61,103 bases of DNA, from contig NZ_MDSS02000015.1 in NCBI RefSeq assembly GCF_001758425.2, forward strand, positions 1-61,103. Direction: 5' to 3'. A program made the position numbers and the translations under genes. The notes under the pieces were generated by a model. It was not told the DNA's origin and ran no database searches. It saw only the letters and a list, made by a program, of their open reading frames with translations. This DNA comes from Nesterenkonia sp. PF2B19. Lineage in GTDB: Bacteria > Actinomycetota > Actinomycetes > Actinomycetales > Micrococcaceae. Numbering within the stretch: position 1 is the first letter of the stretch; every line of letters starts with the position of its first letter. Shown piece by piece: positions 8,145 through 16,950 of the stretch.

Positions 8145-8915
8145 GTGATCCGCACCCACCTCGACGACGGCCTGGCCGAGATCGTCCTGGACGCCCCCAA
8201 GAAGCTGAACTCCCTGGACGAGCAGGCGCTGGCCGACCTCGACGCCGCCTACCGGCAGGCCGAGGAGGCCGGCGTGCGCGCGGTGCTGCTGCGCGGCGAG
8301 GGCAAGGGATTCTGCGCCGGGCGGGACATCTCCGCCGTCGACCCAGCCACCGACGACGCCTTGGGCTATCTGCAGGAGAAGGTCACCCCGGTGCTGCGCC
8401 GGATGGCGGACTTCCCCGCCCCGACCTTCGCCGCGGTGCAGGGGCCCTGCCTGGGGGTCGGGCTGGGGCTGGCCATCGCCTCCGACGTCGTCTATGTGGC
8501 CGAGGGCGCGAAGATCGGCTCTCCCTTCGCGGCGCTGGGCGCCACCCTGGACTCCGGCGGGCATGCCCTGTTCACCGAGCGCCTGGGCGCACACCGCACC
8601 CTGGACCTGATCTACACCGGCGACCTCATGTCCGGCGCAGAGGCGGTGGCCTCAGGGCTGTTCTCCCGCGCGGTGGCCGACGACGAGCTGCTCCAGTTCA
8701 CTCGCGAGAAGGCGCGGCGGGCGTCGTCGGGGGCCACCCTGGCCTTCCGCGAGTCCAAGGCCCTGGTGGCCCGGATCCGGGATGAGCGCATCGGGCTCTG
8801 GGAGTCCCTGGACGAGGAGAACCGCGCCCAGGGGCGGCTCTGCGACTCCGCCGACTACGCCGAGGGCTTCGCCGCCTTCCAGCAGAAGAGGAAGCCCACC
8901 TTCCGGGGCGAGTGA
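8145..8915 (+). CDS. paaG: Ring-1,2-epoxyphenylacetyl-CoA isomerase PaaG
   Basis: This 256-residue crotonase-fold enzyme probably converts the ring epoxide to oxepin-CoA. The oxyanion-hole motif GFCAGRD is at residues 55-61. Asp136 in LDSGG matches the catalytic Asp of PaaG isomerases, whereas hydratases have Glu there. The C-terminal DYAEGFAAFQQKRKPTFRGE also resembles PaaG. GTG 8145 is chosen because tgaggag lies eight bases upstream and earlier codons run into paaE. It is the last gene of the paaABCDE-G unit. The alternative, the PaaF hydratase role, fits 21595-22449 better. Confidence 0.85.
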   Translation: MIRTHLDDGLAEIVLDAPKKLNSLDEQALADLDAAYRQAEEAGVRAVLLRGEGKGFCAGRDISAVDPATDDALGYLQEKVTPVLRRMADFPAPTFAAVQGPCLGVGLGLAIASDVVYVAEGAKIGSPFAALGATLDSGGHALFTERLGAHRTLDLIYTGDLMSGAEAVASGLFSRAVADDELLQFTREKARRASSGATLAFRESKALVARIRDERIGLWESLDEENRAQGRLCDSADYAEGFAAFQQKRKPTFRGE

Positions 8916-8948
8916 CTGCGACGGGCGGCAGGGACCCCCGAGTCAGGA

Positions 8949-9329
8949 TCAGCCGGACCTCTGCGACGTCGGCGCCGTCTCGCCTCCGACCCCGGCGGCA
9001 CGGGCTCGGGCGATCTGGGCCTTGTTCTGCTCGCCCCACTCGCCGAGGGGACCCGCCGCCAGGATGAGCGTGCGGCCGATCGGCGTCAGCGAATACTCGA
9101 CCCGCGGAGGAACTTCGCGATACACCTCGCGATGGACGACGCCGTCGCGTTCGAGTTCTCGGAGCTGACTCGTCAGCACCTTCTCGGAGATGCCCGGCAG
9201 ACCACGCCGCACCTCAGCGAAACGCCGCGCCCCCTCCGAAAGCTCCCAGATGATGAAGAGCTTCCATTTGCCGCCCACCACCGCCACCGCAGCGTCCAGG
9301 CCGCAGCTGAACTCAGAATCCTCAGACAT
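8949..9329 (-). CDS. HxlR-family transcriptional regulator
   Basis: This 126-residue winged-helix protein of the HxlR/MarR-like type has the signature GGKWKLFIIWEL near residue 20, then RRFAEVRRGLPGISEKVLTSQLREL and the wing with REVPPRVEYSLTPIG (in parts, residues 30-80). An N-terminal Cys (FSCGLD) could be a redox sensor, as in some HxlR proteins. ATG 9329 follows the family start MSEDSEFSC. The longer frame to 9368 would swallow the palindrome at 9353-9379. It is divergent from the reductase gene at 9413, which it probably regulates together with itself. Confidence 0.85.
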   Translation of the reverse strand: MSEDSEFSCGLDAAVAVVGGKWKLFIIWELSEGARRFAEVRRGLPGISEKVLTSQLRELERDGVVHREVYREVPPRVEYSLTPIGRTLILAAGPLGEWGEQNKAQIARARAAGVGGETAPTSQRSG

Positions 9330-9352
9330 GATCGGCACACTATCAAAGAGGT

Positions 9353-9379
9353 AAGTACCCCACTTCAAAGTGGGTACTT
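9353..9379. promoter_or_regulatory. Inverted repeat, predicted HxlR operator
   Basis: The sequence reads aagtaccccactt, caa, then aagtgggtactt. The arms are complementary except for one extra C in the left arm. It lies in the 83-base divergent intergenic region between the HxlR gene and the reductase fusion, 24 bases from the regulator start. HxlR-type proteins typically bind GTACxxxxxGTAC-like palindromes. Confidence 0.75.
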
Positions 9380-9412
9380 GCCACAGTGGCGGTGCGGTCA
9401 GAGGATCGACGC

Positions 9413-10609
9413 ATGATCACATCTCGCACCGCAATCCTGGGCTTGGGAGCCATGGGAACCGTCTTGGCCTCCGTCATGCTCCGCGCTGAACGTCCCGTCA
9501 CCGTCTGGAACCGCACGCAGCACAGGGCCACTCCCCTGGTCGATCAGGGAGCAGACGCCGCAGACACTGCCGTCGCAGCGATCGGTACAGCCGACATGAC
9601 CGTGGTGTGCGTCAGCGACAACTCCGTCGTCGAGGACCTTCTCACAGGGGCGGACCTCGCCGGCCGGACGATCGTGAACCTCACCAACGGCACGCCGTTC
9701 GAGTCGCGAGCGCTGGCAGACCTGGTCATGGGCCATGACGGGGTCTATGTGGACGGGGCGATCCTCGCCACACCCGAGCTCGTCGGTACTCCCAGTGCCC
9801 GCATTCTGCTGTGCGGGCTCGCGCCGCTCGACCACGAGGCCCGCGAGCGGCTGTCCCCTCTCGGCGAGATCCAGTGGGTCGGCAGCGACGCAGGATCTGC
9901 CTCGCTGCTCGACGCAGCCTTGCTGAGCAGCATGTACGGGATCTTCGCCGGCGGACTGCAGGCCTATGCGCTGGCCCGAACCCACATGCCGCCGAGGCAG
10001 TTCGCGCCGCTGCTCCACGGTTGGATGGCGGCGATGCTCCCCTACGTGCCGAGCTTCGGCGAGCGAGTGGAGGACGGTCAGTTCCAGGAGGACGTCACCT
10101 CCTCCCTCGGCATGCAGATTCCTGCCATTGACGCCATCCGCGCCACGGCTCGAGACGCCGGAGTGAGGGATCTGCTCGGACCCATGGGCGAGGTGATGCG
10201 CGGAGCGCAGGCGGCCGGTCACGGCACCCAGGACATCTCTGTCCTGGTCGAGCACCTCGCCACGGGCACCCAGGGCCCGGCCTCGTCCCCTGAGCAGCTC
10301 GGCCTCCTGCTGGTGGAGCGATACAACGCCCAGGACCTGGATGGTCTGGTGGACCTCTATGAGCCCGATGCCGTCCTGGAGCTGCCGGATGGGACACCGG
10401 CCGTCGGACACACCGCCATCCGGTCGACGTACCAGACCCTGATGGAGGCGTCCGTGACCTTCGAGGCTGACTTCACGGCCACCACGTATCACCACGGCGA
10501 CGTGGCCCTGGTGAACACCAGAACCCGGGACAATGTGACGTCCGAACTGGCGAGAAGGCAGCCGACCGGCGGATGGCGCTGGGTGGTCGACCGGCCGCAG
10601 AGCTTCTGA
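9413..10609 (+). CDS. NAD(P)-binding beta-hydroxyacid dehydrogenase/imine-reductase-like domain fused to a SnoaL-like domain
   Basis: The 398-residue product has an N-terminal Rossmann domain with GLGAMG at about residues 9-14 and the WNRT cofactor-specificity segment near 32. An all-helical C-domain of the 3-hydroxyisobutyrate dehydrogenase/imine reductase type follows, to about residue 285. A further 110 residues (LLLVERYNAQDLDGLVDLYEPD then DGTPAVGHTAIR) read as a SnoaL/nuclear-transport-factor-2-like domain. ATG 9413 is chosen with gagg nine bases upstream; a GTG at 9386 lies next to the palindrome. It is alone downstream of the HxlR operator. Substrate unknown; the fusion suggests a small hydrophobic carbonyl or imine. 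Confidence 0.75.
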   Translation: MITSRTAILGLGAMGTVLASVMLRAERPVTVWNRTQHRATPLVDQGADAADTAVAAIGTADMTVVCVSDNSVVEDLLTGADLAGRTIVNLTNGTPFESRALADLVMGHDGVYVDGAILATPELVGTPSARILLCGLAPLDHEARERLSPLGEIQWVGSDAGSASLLDAALLSSMYGIFAGGLQAYALARTHMPPRQFAPLLHGWMAAMLPYVPSFGERVEDGQFQEDVTSSLGMQIPAIDAIRATARDAGVRDLLGPMGEVMRGAQAAGHGTQDISVLVEHLATGTQGPASSPEQLGLLLVERYNAQDLDGLVDLYEPDAVLELPDGTPAVGHTAIRSTYQTLMEASVTFEADFTATTYHHGDVALVNTRTRDNVTSELARRQPTGGWRWVVDRPQSF

Positions 10610-10625
10610 GACGCCCCGCCGTCGC

Positions 10626-12474
10626 TCAGCCGTCCACCGGGACCTCCTCGAACCGCCACGGGTCATAGCCCTCCCGGCTGCCGTGTTCGGTCTCCACCGG
10701 GACGTCGATGGTGACCTCCTCGCTGGAGACCAGCGGCCACAGCACCGTCACCGTGCCGCGGACACCCTCCGCCGCCCCCTGGCCTCCCCCGAAGTACGCA
10801 TCGGCCATCGGGGCGTACCAGGGCAGATCCTCCACGATGAACCCTCCGTCATCGTCCACACCCACGAGGAAACCCCGACCGCTCATCTCCAGGGGGAAGA
10901 CGCGGCTGTCTCCGATCAGCAGGGTCAGCGCATCCGCCTGACCACCCTGGCCGAGCGCGTCCTGATCCTCACGGGCCTCGTCCGCGCCGAAGCTGAACGG
11001 CCAGGCCAGGACGCCGGAGCTGTCATGCCCTTGCGCGTTCTCCGTGATCTCCACGCTCAGCCGCCCCACCAGCAGGTTGCCCGCCTGGTAGACCTCCTCG
11101 ACGGAGATCTCCGCCTCGCGGCCGTCCTCGGCACCGACCACGAGGACGTCATCGGCGCCGCCCACCGGACCCTCTGGATCGGGAATGCTGCCGATGCTCT
11201 CCAGATCGCTGAGGTCCTCCATCTCCGGGAGCTCGAACTTCAGCTCCACCCGGCGGTTCTGGGCTCTGCCCTCCTCGGTGCTGTTGTCCGCCACGGGCTC
11301 CTGGAAGTTCCGGCCCTCCACGGTGACGTCGAAGACGGAGAGGTCGGTGAGCTCATCCAGGCGGTCCTGCACCGACTCTGCCCGACGCTCGGAGAGCGCC
11401 TGGTTGTAGTCCTCGTCCAGGACGTCGTCGGTGTGCCCGATGATGAACAGCTCCCCACCCTCGAGCCGCTCCAGCTCCTCGGCGGCCGCCTGCAGCGCCG
11501 CATCGGCGTCGTCGTCGAGCTCATGCTCATCGATGTCGAACAGGACGTCCGAATCCATGGTCAGCGTGGCCTGGCCGTCGTCGTCCCGGATGGAGACCTC
11601 CCCGCCGTCACGCTCCCGGTAGACGTCCCCCGGGTAGGTGCGGGCCTCGAGCCGCTCCGGCGGGTGCTCCAGATCCTCCAGCATGTGATAGCCCTCACGC
11701 AGCTCATCCTCGAGATCCTCAGGGTCCACCACCTCGATGTCTTCGACCAGCCCGAAGTACGGCAGCAGCATGGCAGTCTCGTCGAAGCCCGTGTCGCCGA
11801 AGTAGGCGATCCAGCTGGCCCGCTGGCCGGGCAGGATGTATTCCTCGTCGAGCCCGTAGAAGTCCAGAGGCTGCTCACCGTCGGAGCTGACCGCCGTCAT
11901 CTGGATCTCCAGAGTGACAGGGTCCACGATCCTCACCTCGGCGGGCTGCTCCGTATGGGACATCAGCACATGCGAGAGATCCAGGGCGCCTTCGTCACTC
12001 AGCAGTTCGAACTCAAGTCGCGCGGCCAGGTAGTCCTCCCCCTGGAACGGGGTGCGGACCAGCGGCAGCACGGTGACCTGGGCCTCGACCTCCATGCCAT
12101 GATCGAAGTCCCACAGCTCGGTGGTCACGACCGTCCCGGCGTCCCCCCCCCCAGCCATCCGGCGCGTCAGGGTCGATCAGCACCTCCCCGTGCACGTCCT
12201 GATCGGGCTCGTCCGACTCCTCCGGTGCGTCCGGCTCCTCCGACTCCTCCGGCTCGTCGCCGTCGTCGTCCTCACCGGACTCGTCACCGGACTCGTCACC
12301 GGACTCGTCACCGGGCTCGTCGTCGTCGGCGGCCTCCTGCACGTCGGGGGTGCTCGCCGGCTCCGCGGGGCCCTCAGCCTCCCCCAGCGGGATGCAGCCG
12401 GAGGCGAGGAGCATCACCAACGCCGTCACCGCCGTCGGGGCGGACCAGGTCCGTGAACCGTCTGCCGCAGCCAT
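10626..12474 (-). CDS. OmpA-like domain lipoprotein (frame broken in a 10-C run at 12143-12152)
   Basis: The gene starts at 12474 with a lipoprotein signal peptide (lipobox LASGC near residue 27). An acidic Gly-Asp-Glu-Ser repeat linker follows. The rest of the protein continues in another frame after 12143-12152, a run of ten C on the plus strand; removing one restores one reading frame of about 615 residues. The C-terminal half contains an OmpA/MotB peptidoglycan-binding domain (GHTDD...YNQALSERRAESV, then NRRVEL), and a further 170-residue domain follows. It is probably anchored in the membrane and bound to the cell wall. It is transcribed toward the reductase gene but not obviously linked to aromatic metabolism. 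Confidence 0.8.
12277..12324. repeat. 12-bp tandem repeat in the lipoprotein linker
   Basis: Three copies of ggactcgtcacc (12277-12288, 12289-12300, 12301-12312) plus a degenerate fourth encode a Gly-Asp-Glu-Ser repeat on the minus strand. Copy-number change would be in-frame and would alter only linker length. Confidence 0.85.
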
Positions 12475-12596
12475 GCCGTCCCCTTCCGCCCACGTTCGCC
12501 AGTGTGGCGTTCACTATTGCAAACAGCCGGTGGGGTGTCAAGGGGTGCAGGCTCCTCCGCGACGCCGACGAGGCGCCCCATGCCGCCCCGACCAGA

Positions 12597-12632
12597 TGAC
12601 GGGACCCCTCCCAGCTGGGAGGGGTCCCGTCA
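12597..12632. terminator. Strong hairpin terminator after paaZ
   Basis: There is a perfect inverted repeat of 17-base arms (tgacgggacccctccca) around a GC dinucleotide. It lies 53 bases beyond the paaZ stop on the minus strand and upstream of the OmpA lipoprotein start, so it separates the two transcripts. No T-tract. Confidence 0.85.
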
Positions 12633-12684
12633 TCAGAGTGAGGAGGATGGGCTCGACGGCTCAGCGGACCGTCGGCTCAGAGAG

Positions 12685-14804
12685 TCACGCCCACTCGGGC
12701 TTCTTCTCCTTCGCCACCCGGGTGAGGACGTCGTAGGTCGCGACGACCTCGTCGTGCTGGTTGTGCAGCACCGTGTCCCAGCGGACCTCGCCGTAGTCGT
12801 CGGTCTCGCGCGGGATGATCTGCTTGGCGGTCAGCGTCACGCGGATCGAGTCGTCGTAGGTGACCGGTGTCTGGAAGGAGAGGTTCTCCAGGCCGGTGTT
12901 GGCCAGCACCGGACCCGGGGCCGGCTCCACGAAGAGCCCGGCGGCCCAGGAGACCAGCAGGTACCCGTGAGCCACCCGCCGCGGGAAGAACGGGTTGGCC
13001 ATGGCGGCCTCCTCGTCCGTGTGCGCGTAGAAGGTGTCCCCGGTGGACTCGGCGAAGGCGAGGATGTCCTCGAGGTCGACCGTCCGCAGGCCAGAGGCGA
13101 ACTGGTCGCCGATGCGCAACTCGGCCAGTGACTTCCGGAACGGGTGGACGGCCTCGCCGCTGGCCACCGTGGCCGGGGTGGCGGTGTTGGCGCGGGCGCC
13201 CCGGTGCCACACTCCGGTGACGCCGGTGAGCAGGTCCGGGGAACCCTGGACGGCGGTGCGCTGCATGTAGTGCTTCACCGCTCGCAAGCCGCCGCCGAGC
13301 TCCTCGCCGCCGCCGGCGCGGCCGGGTCCGCCGTGGACCAGGTGCGGCAGGGGCGAGCCGTGGCCGGTGGAGGTCTTGGCGTCGTCGTGGTCCAGGAACA
13401 GCACGCGCCCGTGGTGGGAGCCGATGCCGCGAGCGAAGGCCGCTGCGGTCTCCGGGTCATGGGTGCAGACGGTGGCCACCAGGGAGCCGCCGCCCAGCGC
13501 CGCCAGTTCGACGGCGTCGTCGACGTCCGCATAGCCCAGCACGGAGGTGACCGGCCCGAAGGCTTCCACGGCGTGCACCTCGGGAGTGCGGGCGTCGTCG
13601 AAGGACAGCACGGTGGGTGGGAAGAACGCGCCGGCCTCGGCATCGGCGGTGCCGACGTCGCCCTCGGGTCCCCCCAGGCAGAGGGTGCCCCCGGCGCTCA
13701 GCAGGGTCTGCACGGCACGGCCCACTTCGGCCTGCTGGTCCTTCGAAGCCAGTGCCCCGACGGTGGTGGCCTCGTCGCGCGGGTCGCCGAGGACCACGCG
13801 AGACTCCAGCCGGCTCCGCAGCGCCTCGACCACGGCGTCCACATGCTCGCTGGGCACGATGGTCCGCCGCACGGCGGTGCACTTCTGCCCGGCCTTGGCG
13901 GTCATCTCCAGGGTCACCGACTTGATGAAGGCGTCGAACTCGGGGGTCCCCGGCCCGGCGTCAGGGCCCAGGATGGCCGCATTGAGCGAGTCGGTCTCGG
14001 CGGTGAAGCGGACGCCGCCCTCCTGGACGTTGCGGTGGGAGCGGAGCATCTGCGCCGTGGCCGCCGACCCGGTGAAGGCCACGTGGTCGCGATGGTCCAG
14101 GTGGTCGAGCAGATCCCGGGCGGAGCCGGAGATCAGCTGGATCGCGCCGTCGGGCACCAGCCCGGACTCCAGCATCAGCCGCACGCAGGCCTGCGTGACG
14201 TAGGCGGTCTGGCTGGCAGGCTTGACGATGGTCGGCACTCCGGCGATGAAGCTGGGCCCGAGTTTCTCGAGCATGCCCCACACCGGGAAGTTGAAGGCGT
14301 TGATCTGCACGGCGGCGCCGGTGAGCCGGGTGTAGATGTGCTCGCCGAGGAAGGAGCCGTCCCGGGAGAGCTGCTCGACGTCGCCGTCGATGATGACGTT
14401 GGTGTTCGGCAGCTCCTTGCGCCCCTTGGAGGAGAACACGCGCAGGGTGCCGATGCCGCCGTCGACGTCGATCAGATGATCACGGCGCGTGGCGCCGGTG
14501 CGGTCGGAGAGCGCGTAGAGCTCCTCCTTGTGCTCGTCCAGGTAGCCGGCGATGTGCTTCAGGCGCAGCGCGCGCTGGTGGATGGTCAGCTCGCCCAGCC
14601 CGGCCTGCCCGACGCTGCGGGCATGCTCGACGGCGGCACGGGTGTCGAGGCCGTCGGTGGAGATGCGGCACACCGGCTCTCCGGTGGAGGCGTCGTGGAC
14701 CTCGGCGACCTTCTGCGGGTCCTCCGGCGTCCACCAGGAGTCCTGGATGTAGCTGGGCAGCAGGTCGACGACGGCGCCTCGGCGGTGGGGGCTGTGGCGG
14801 TCAT
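12685..14804 (-). CDS. paaZ: Oxepin-CoA hydrolase / 3-oxo-5,6-dehydrosuberyl-CoA semialdehyde dehydrogenase PaaZ (frame broken near 14771-14777)
   Basis: PaaZ opens the oxepin ring (C-terminal MaoC-type hydratase) and oxidises the aldehyde formed (N-terminal aldehyde dehydrogenase). The ALDH part has the catalytic Cys in GQKCTAVRR. The hydratase part has GDTFYAHTDEEAA and the HGYLL helix. The long intact frame ends at 14673 and lacks the N-terminus. The conserved residues LLPSYIQDSWW and VAEVHDASTGEPV lie in the same frame further upstream, while the natural start MTATAPTAEA at 14804 is one frame off. A single missing base near gcgccgtcg explains this. The restored protein is about 706 residues. 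ATG 14804 has a gagagg site. It is controlled by the PaaR site at 14828. Confidence 0.92.
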
Positions 14805-14827
14805 GGCGTCCTCTCGACGGCGGCGTA

Positions 14828-14858
14828 ACTGACCGAACGGTCGGTAATCATGATCATA
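14828..14858 (-). promoter_or_regulatory. paaZ promoter element with PaaR operator
   Basis: The operator actgaccgaacggtcggtaa occupies 14828-14847, 24 bases before the paaZ ATG. It is immediately downstream of a minus-strand TATGAT box (14853-14858). The box overlaps the stop region of the AsnC-type gene. It is the copy closest to the window consensus. Confidence 0.82.
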
Positions 14859-15423
14859 CTAACGTGATCGCGGCCACTTTTCGAGGGGCAGTCGATGCGG
14901 ACCGAGACCCCATCCACCGAGACGGGGCCTCAGCCTCCGGCGCCACGGCATGCCGATGCTCGGCGTGATCGTCGAAGATCAAGGCGGTCTGCGTGGACTG
15001 CACACAGGACAGTGACTGGATCCGCTCGAAGATCACCCGGCGCAGCTCCTCCACCGTGCGCGTGCGGACCAGCAGCACGGCGTCGTACTGCCCGCCCACC
15101 AGGGCCAGGTGCCGCACCGCCGGCTCGTCGGCGAGCGCCGAGCGCAGCACCTCCCAGTCATCCTGCTTGAGCGTGAGGAACACATAGGCCGCCGTCGCGA
15201 GGCCTGCGGCGCGGGGATCGATGACTGCCGTATAGCCACGGAGCACTCCGGCCTCGCGAAGCCGCGCGATGCGCTCATAGGCGTTGGCCCGAGACAGGTG
15301 GAGCTCCTGGGCGATGCTGGTGACCGATTTCCGCGCATCCGCACTCAGCGCAGCCAGGATGCGATGGTCGACGGCATCCAGCGGCCGCATGCTCGACGAA
15401 GTGGTGTCCGGCAGACTGCTCAT
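14854..15423 (-). CDS. Lrp/AsnC-family transcriptional regulator (BkdR-like)
   Basis: The 189-residue product has an N-terminal AsnC-type helix-turn-helix (LDAVDHRILAALSADARKSV then AQELHLSRANAYERIARL, residues 12-55) and a RAM ligand-binding domain (GQYDAVLLVRTRTVEELRRVI). It is divergent from bkdABC, the arrangement of BkdR regulators that sense branched-chain amino acids. That link is inferred from position. ATG 15423 is preferred; a GTG at 15441 would add six residues. It is on the same strand as paaZ, but paaZ has its own promoter overlapping the 3' end of this gene. Confidence 0.85.
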   Translation of the reverse strand: MSSLPDTTSSSMRPLDAVDHRILAALSADARKSVTSIAQELHLSRANAYERIARLREAGVLRGYTAVIDPRAAGLATAAYVFLTLKQDDWEVLRSALADEPAVRHLALVGGQYDAVLLVRTRTVEELRRVIFERIQSLSCVQSTQTALIFDDHAEHRHAVAPEAEAPSRWMGSRSASTAPRKVAAITLV

Positions 15424-15622
15424 ATCGCTGGACGATACCACCGTCAGAACCAGCCATCGAGGACAGATCGTCCAGCCGACAGCCCGCCGAGTGAGACGAC
15501 GTCTTGGATGTCCGGCAGAGCTGGAGACCTCTCCATGAGCTGGGTCACACTCGAAGCATCACCCGTGATGCACCGATGCCGCGACCCCCGCGCCGGCGAC
15601 ACCTTCGAGGAGGCTGACAGCC

Positions 15623-16948
15623 ATGACCCCCGGCACAGCACCAGCCGACGAGACCACCCCCACCGGGGAGGCCTCGTCGCACGCGCAGCAGCCCGACCAG
15701 GCCGCCGACGACGGACCGCGAGCCGGAGCCGGGTCCACGAGCACCGACGTGGACCCGCGCTTCGCCCCGGAGGTCCCGGGCCATGAGAAGGCCGAACAGG
15801 CCACCCATATCTGGGAGACGAGCCGCCGCTTCGGGATCACCCCGGAGCAGTACATGCTCCCGGCCGGCCAGCAGATCCGCATGCTGGCCCCCGACGGCAC
15901 CCTGATCCCGGAGGACCAGCAGGGCACCAGCCCCGGCCACGAGTACCCCCTGCCGGAGGACGAGGCCCTGCTGGCAGCCTATGAGGCCCTGGTGGTCGGC
16001 CGCCGGATCAACGACCAGAACTACGCCCTGGTCCGGCAGGGCCGCCTGGCCGTCTACCCCTCCTCCCACGGGCAGGAGGCCTGCCAGGTGGGCGCCGCTC
16101 TCGCCCTGGGCGACGGCGACTGGATGTTCCCCACCTACCGGGACACGGTCGCGGTGATCACCCGCGGCGTCGACCCGCTGGAGGTCATGGTCTCCTTCCG
16201 CGGCGACTGGCACTGCGGATACGACCCGCACCAGTACCAGGTCTCCGCACTCTCCACCCCGCTGACCACCCAGCTGCTGCACGCGGTCGGCGTCGCCCAC
16301 GCCGCGAAGCTGCGCGGCGAGGACACCGTGGTGCTGGCCATGTGCGGCGACGGCGCCACCAGTGAGGGCGACTTCCACGAAGCGCTGAACTTCGCCGCCG
16401 TCTTCGAGGTCCCGGTGGTGTTCTTCGTGCAGAACAACGGGTATGCGATCTCGGTGCCGCTGTCGCACCAGTCGGCCGCGCCCTCCCTCGCGCACAAGGC
16501 CATCGGCTACGGCATGGCGGGCGAACAGGTGGACGGCAACGACATGGTCGCCGTACTGGCGACCCTCCGCCGCGCCGTCGACCTGGCCCGGGAGCATTCC
16601 ATGCCGCTGCTGCTGGAAGCCACCACCTACCGGATGCAGGCCCACACCAACGCCGACGACGACACCCGCTACCGGGACGCGGATGAGGTGGAGCTGTGGA
16701 AGGAGCGCGATCCGCTGCTGCGGATGAAGCGGTTCCTCTCCGGCAAGGGCGTGCTCGACGACGCCGTCGAGTCCCGCATCAGCGCCACGGCCGAGGAGGT
16801 GGCCGCCTCCCTGCGCCAGGCGATGACCACCGAGCCGGCCATGGACCCGCTGGAGATCTTCGATCACGTCTACTCCGCCCCCACCGCCCAGCTGCGCGAG
16901 CAGCGCGCCCAGCTGGCCGACGAGCTCGAGCGCAGCCAGGAGGACTGA
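15623..16948 (+). CDS. bkdA: Branched-chain 2-oxoacid dehydrogenase E1 alpha subunit
   Basis: E1 alpha binds thiamine diphosphate and decarboxylates branched-chain (or aryl) 2-oxoacids. The 441-residue product has an Ala/Pro/Gly-rich, probably disordered N-terminus of about 60 residues. The conserved SSHGQEA, FPTYRD and ThDP motif GDGATSEGDFHEALNFAAV...FFVQNN follow. ATG 15623 has a gaggagg site. bkdB follows after two bases. No E3 gene is present, so the complex must borrow lipoamide dehydrogenase from elsewhere. The substrate range could include phenylpyruvate-type acids given the neighbourhood, but this is speculation. Confidence 0.9.
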   Translation: MTPGTAPADETTPTGEASSHAQQPDQAADDGPRAGAGSTSTDVDPRFAPEVPGHEKAEQATHIWETSRRFGITPEQYMLPAGQQIRMLAPDGTLIPEDQQGTSPGHEYPLPEDEALLAAYEALVVGRRINDQNYALVRQGRLAVYPSSHGQEACQVGAALALGDGDWMFPTYRDTVAVITRGVDPLEVMVSFRGDWHCGYDPHQYQVSALSTPLTTQLLHAVGVAHAAKLRGEDTVVLAMCGDGATSEGDFHEALNFAAVFEVPVVFFVQNNGYAISVPLSHQSAAPSLAHKAIGYGMAGEQVDGNDMVAVLATLRRAVDLAREHSMPLLLEATTYRMQAHTNADDDTRYRDADEVELWKERDPLLRMKRFLSGKGVLDDAVESRISATAEEVAASLRQAMTTEPAMDPLEIFDHVYSAPTAQLREQRAQLADELERSQED

Positions 16949-16950
16949 CC

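Noticed and set aside
12277-12324. Possible CRISPR-like array
   Set aside because: Units are adjacent 12-mers without spacers and encode an in-frame Gly-Asp-Glu-Ser linker. The repeats at 25466-25510, 18759-18800, 19575-19613 and 20634-20692 were judged the same way. No CRISPR array or cas gene is present.
15494-15504. agacg-a-cgtct as an AsnC operator before bkdA
   Set aside because: It is short, occurs once and has no second half-site, so it is too weak to call.
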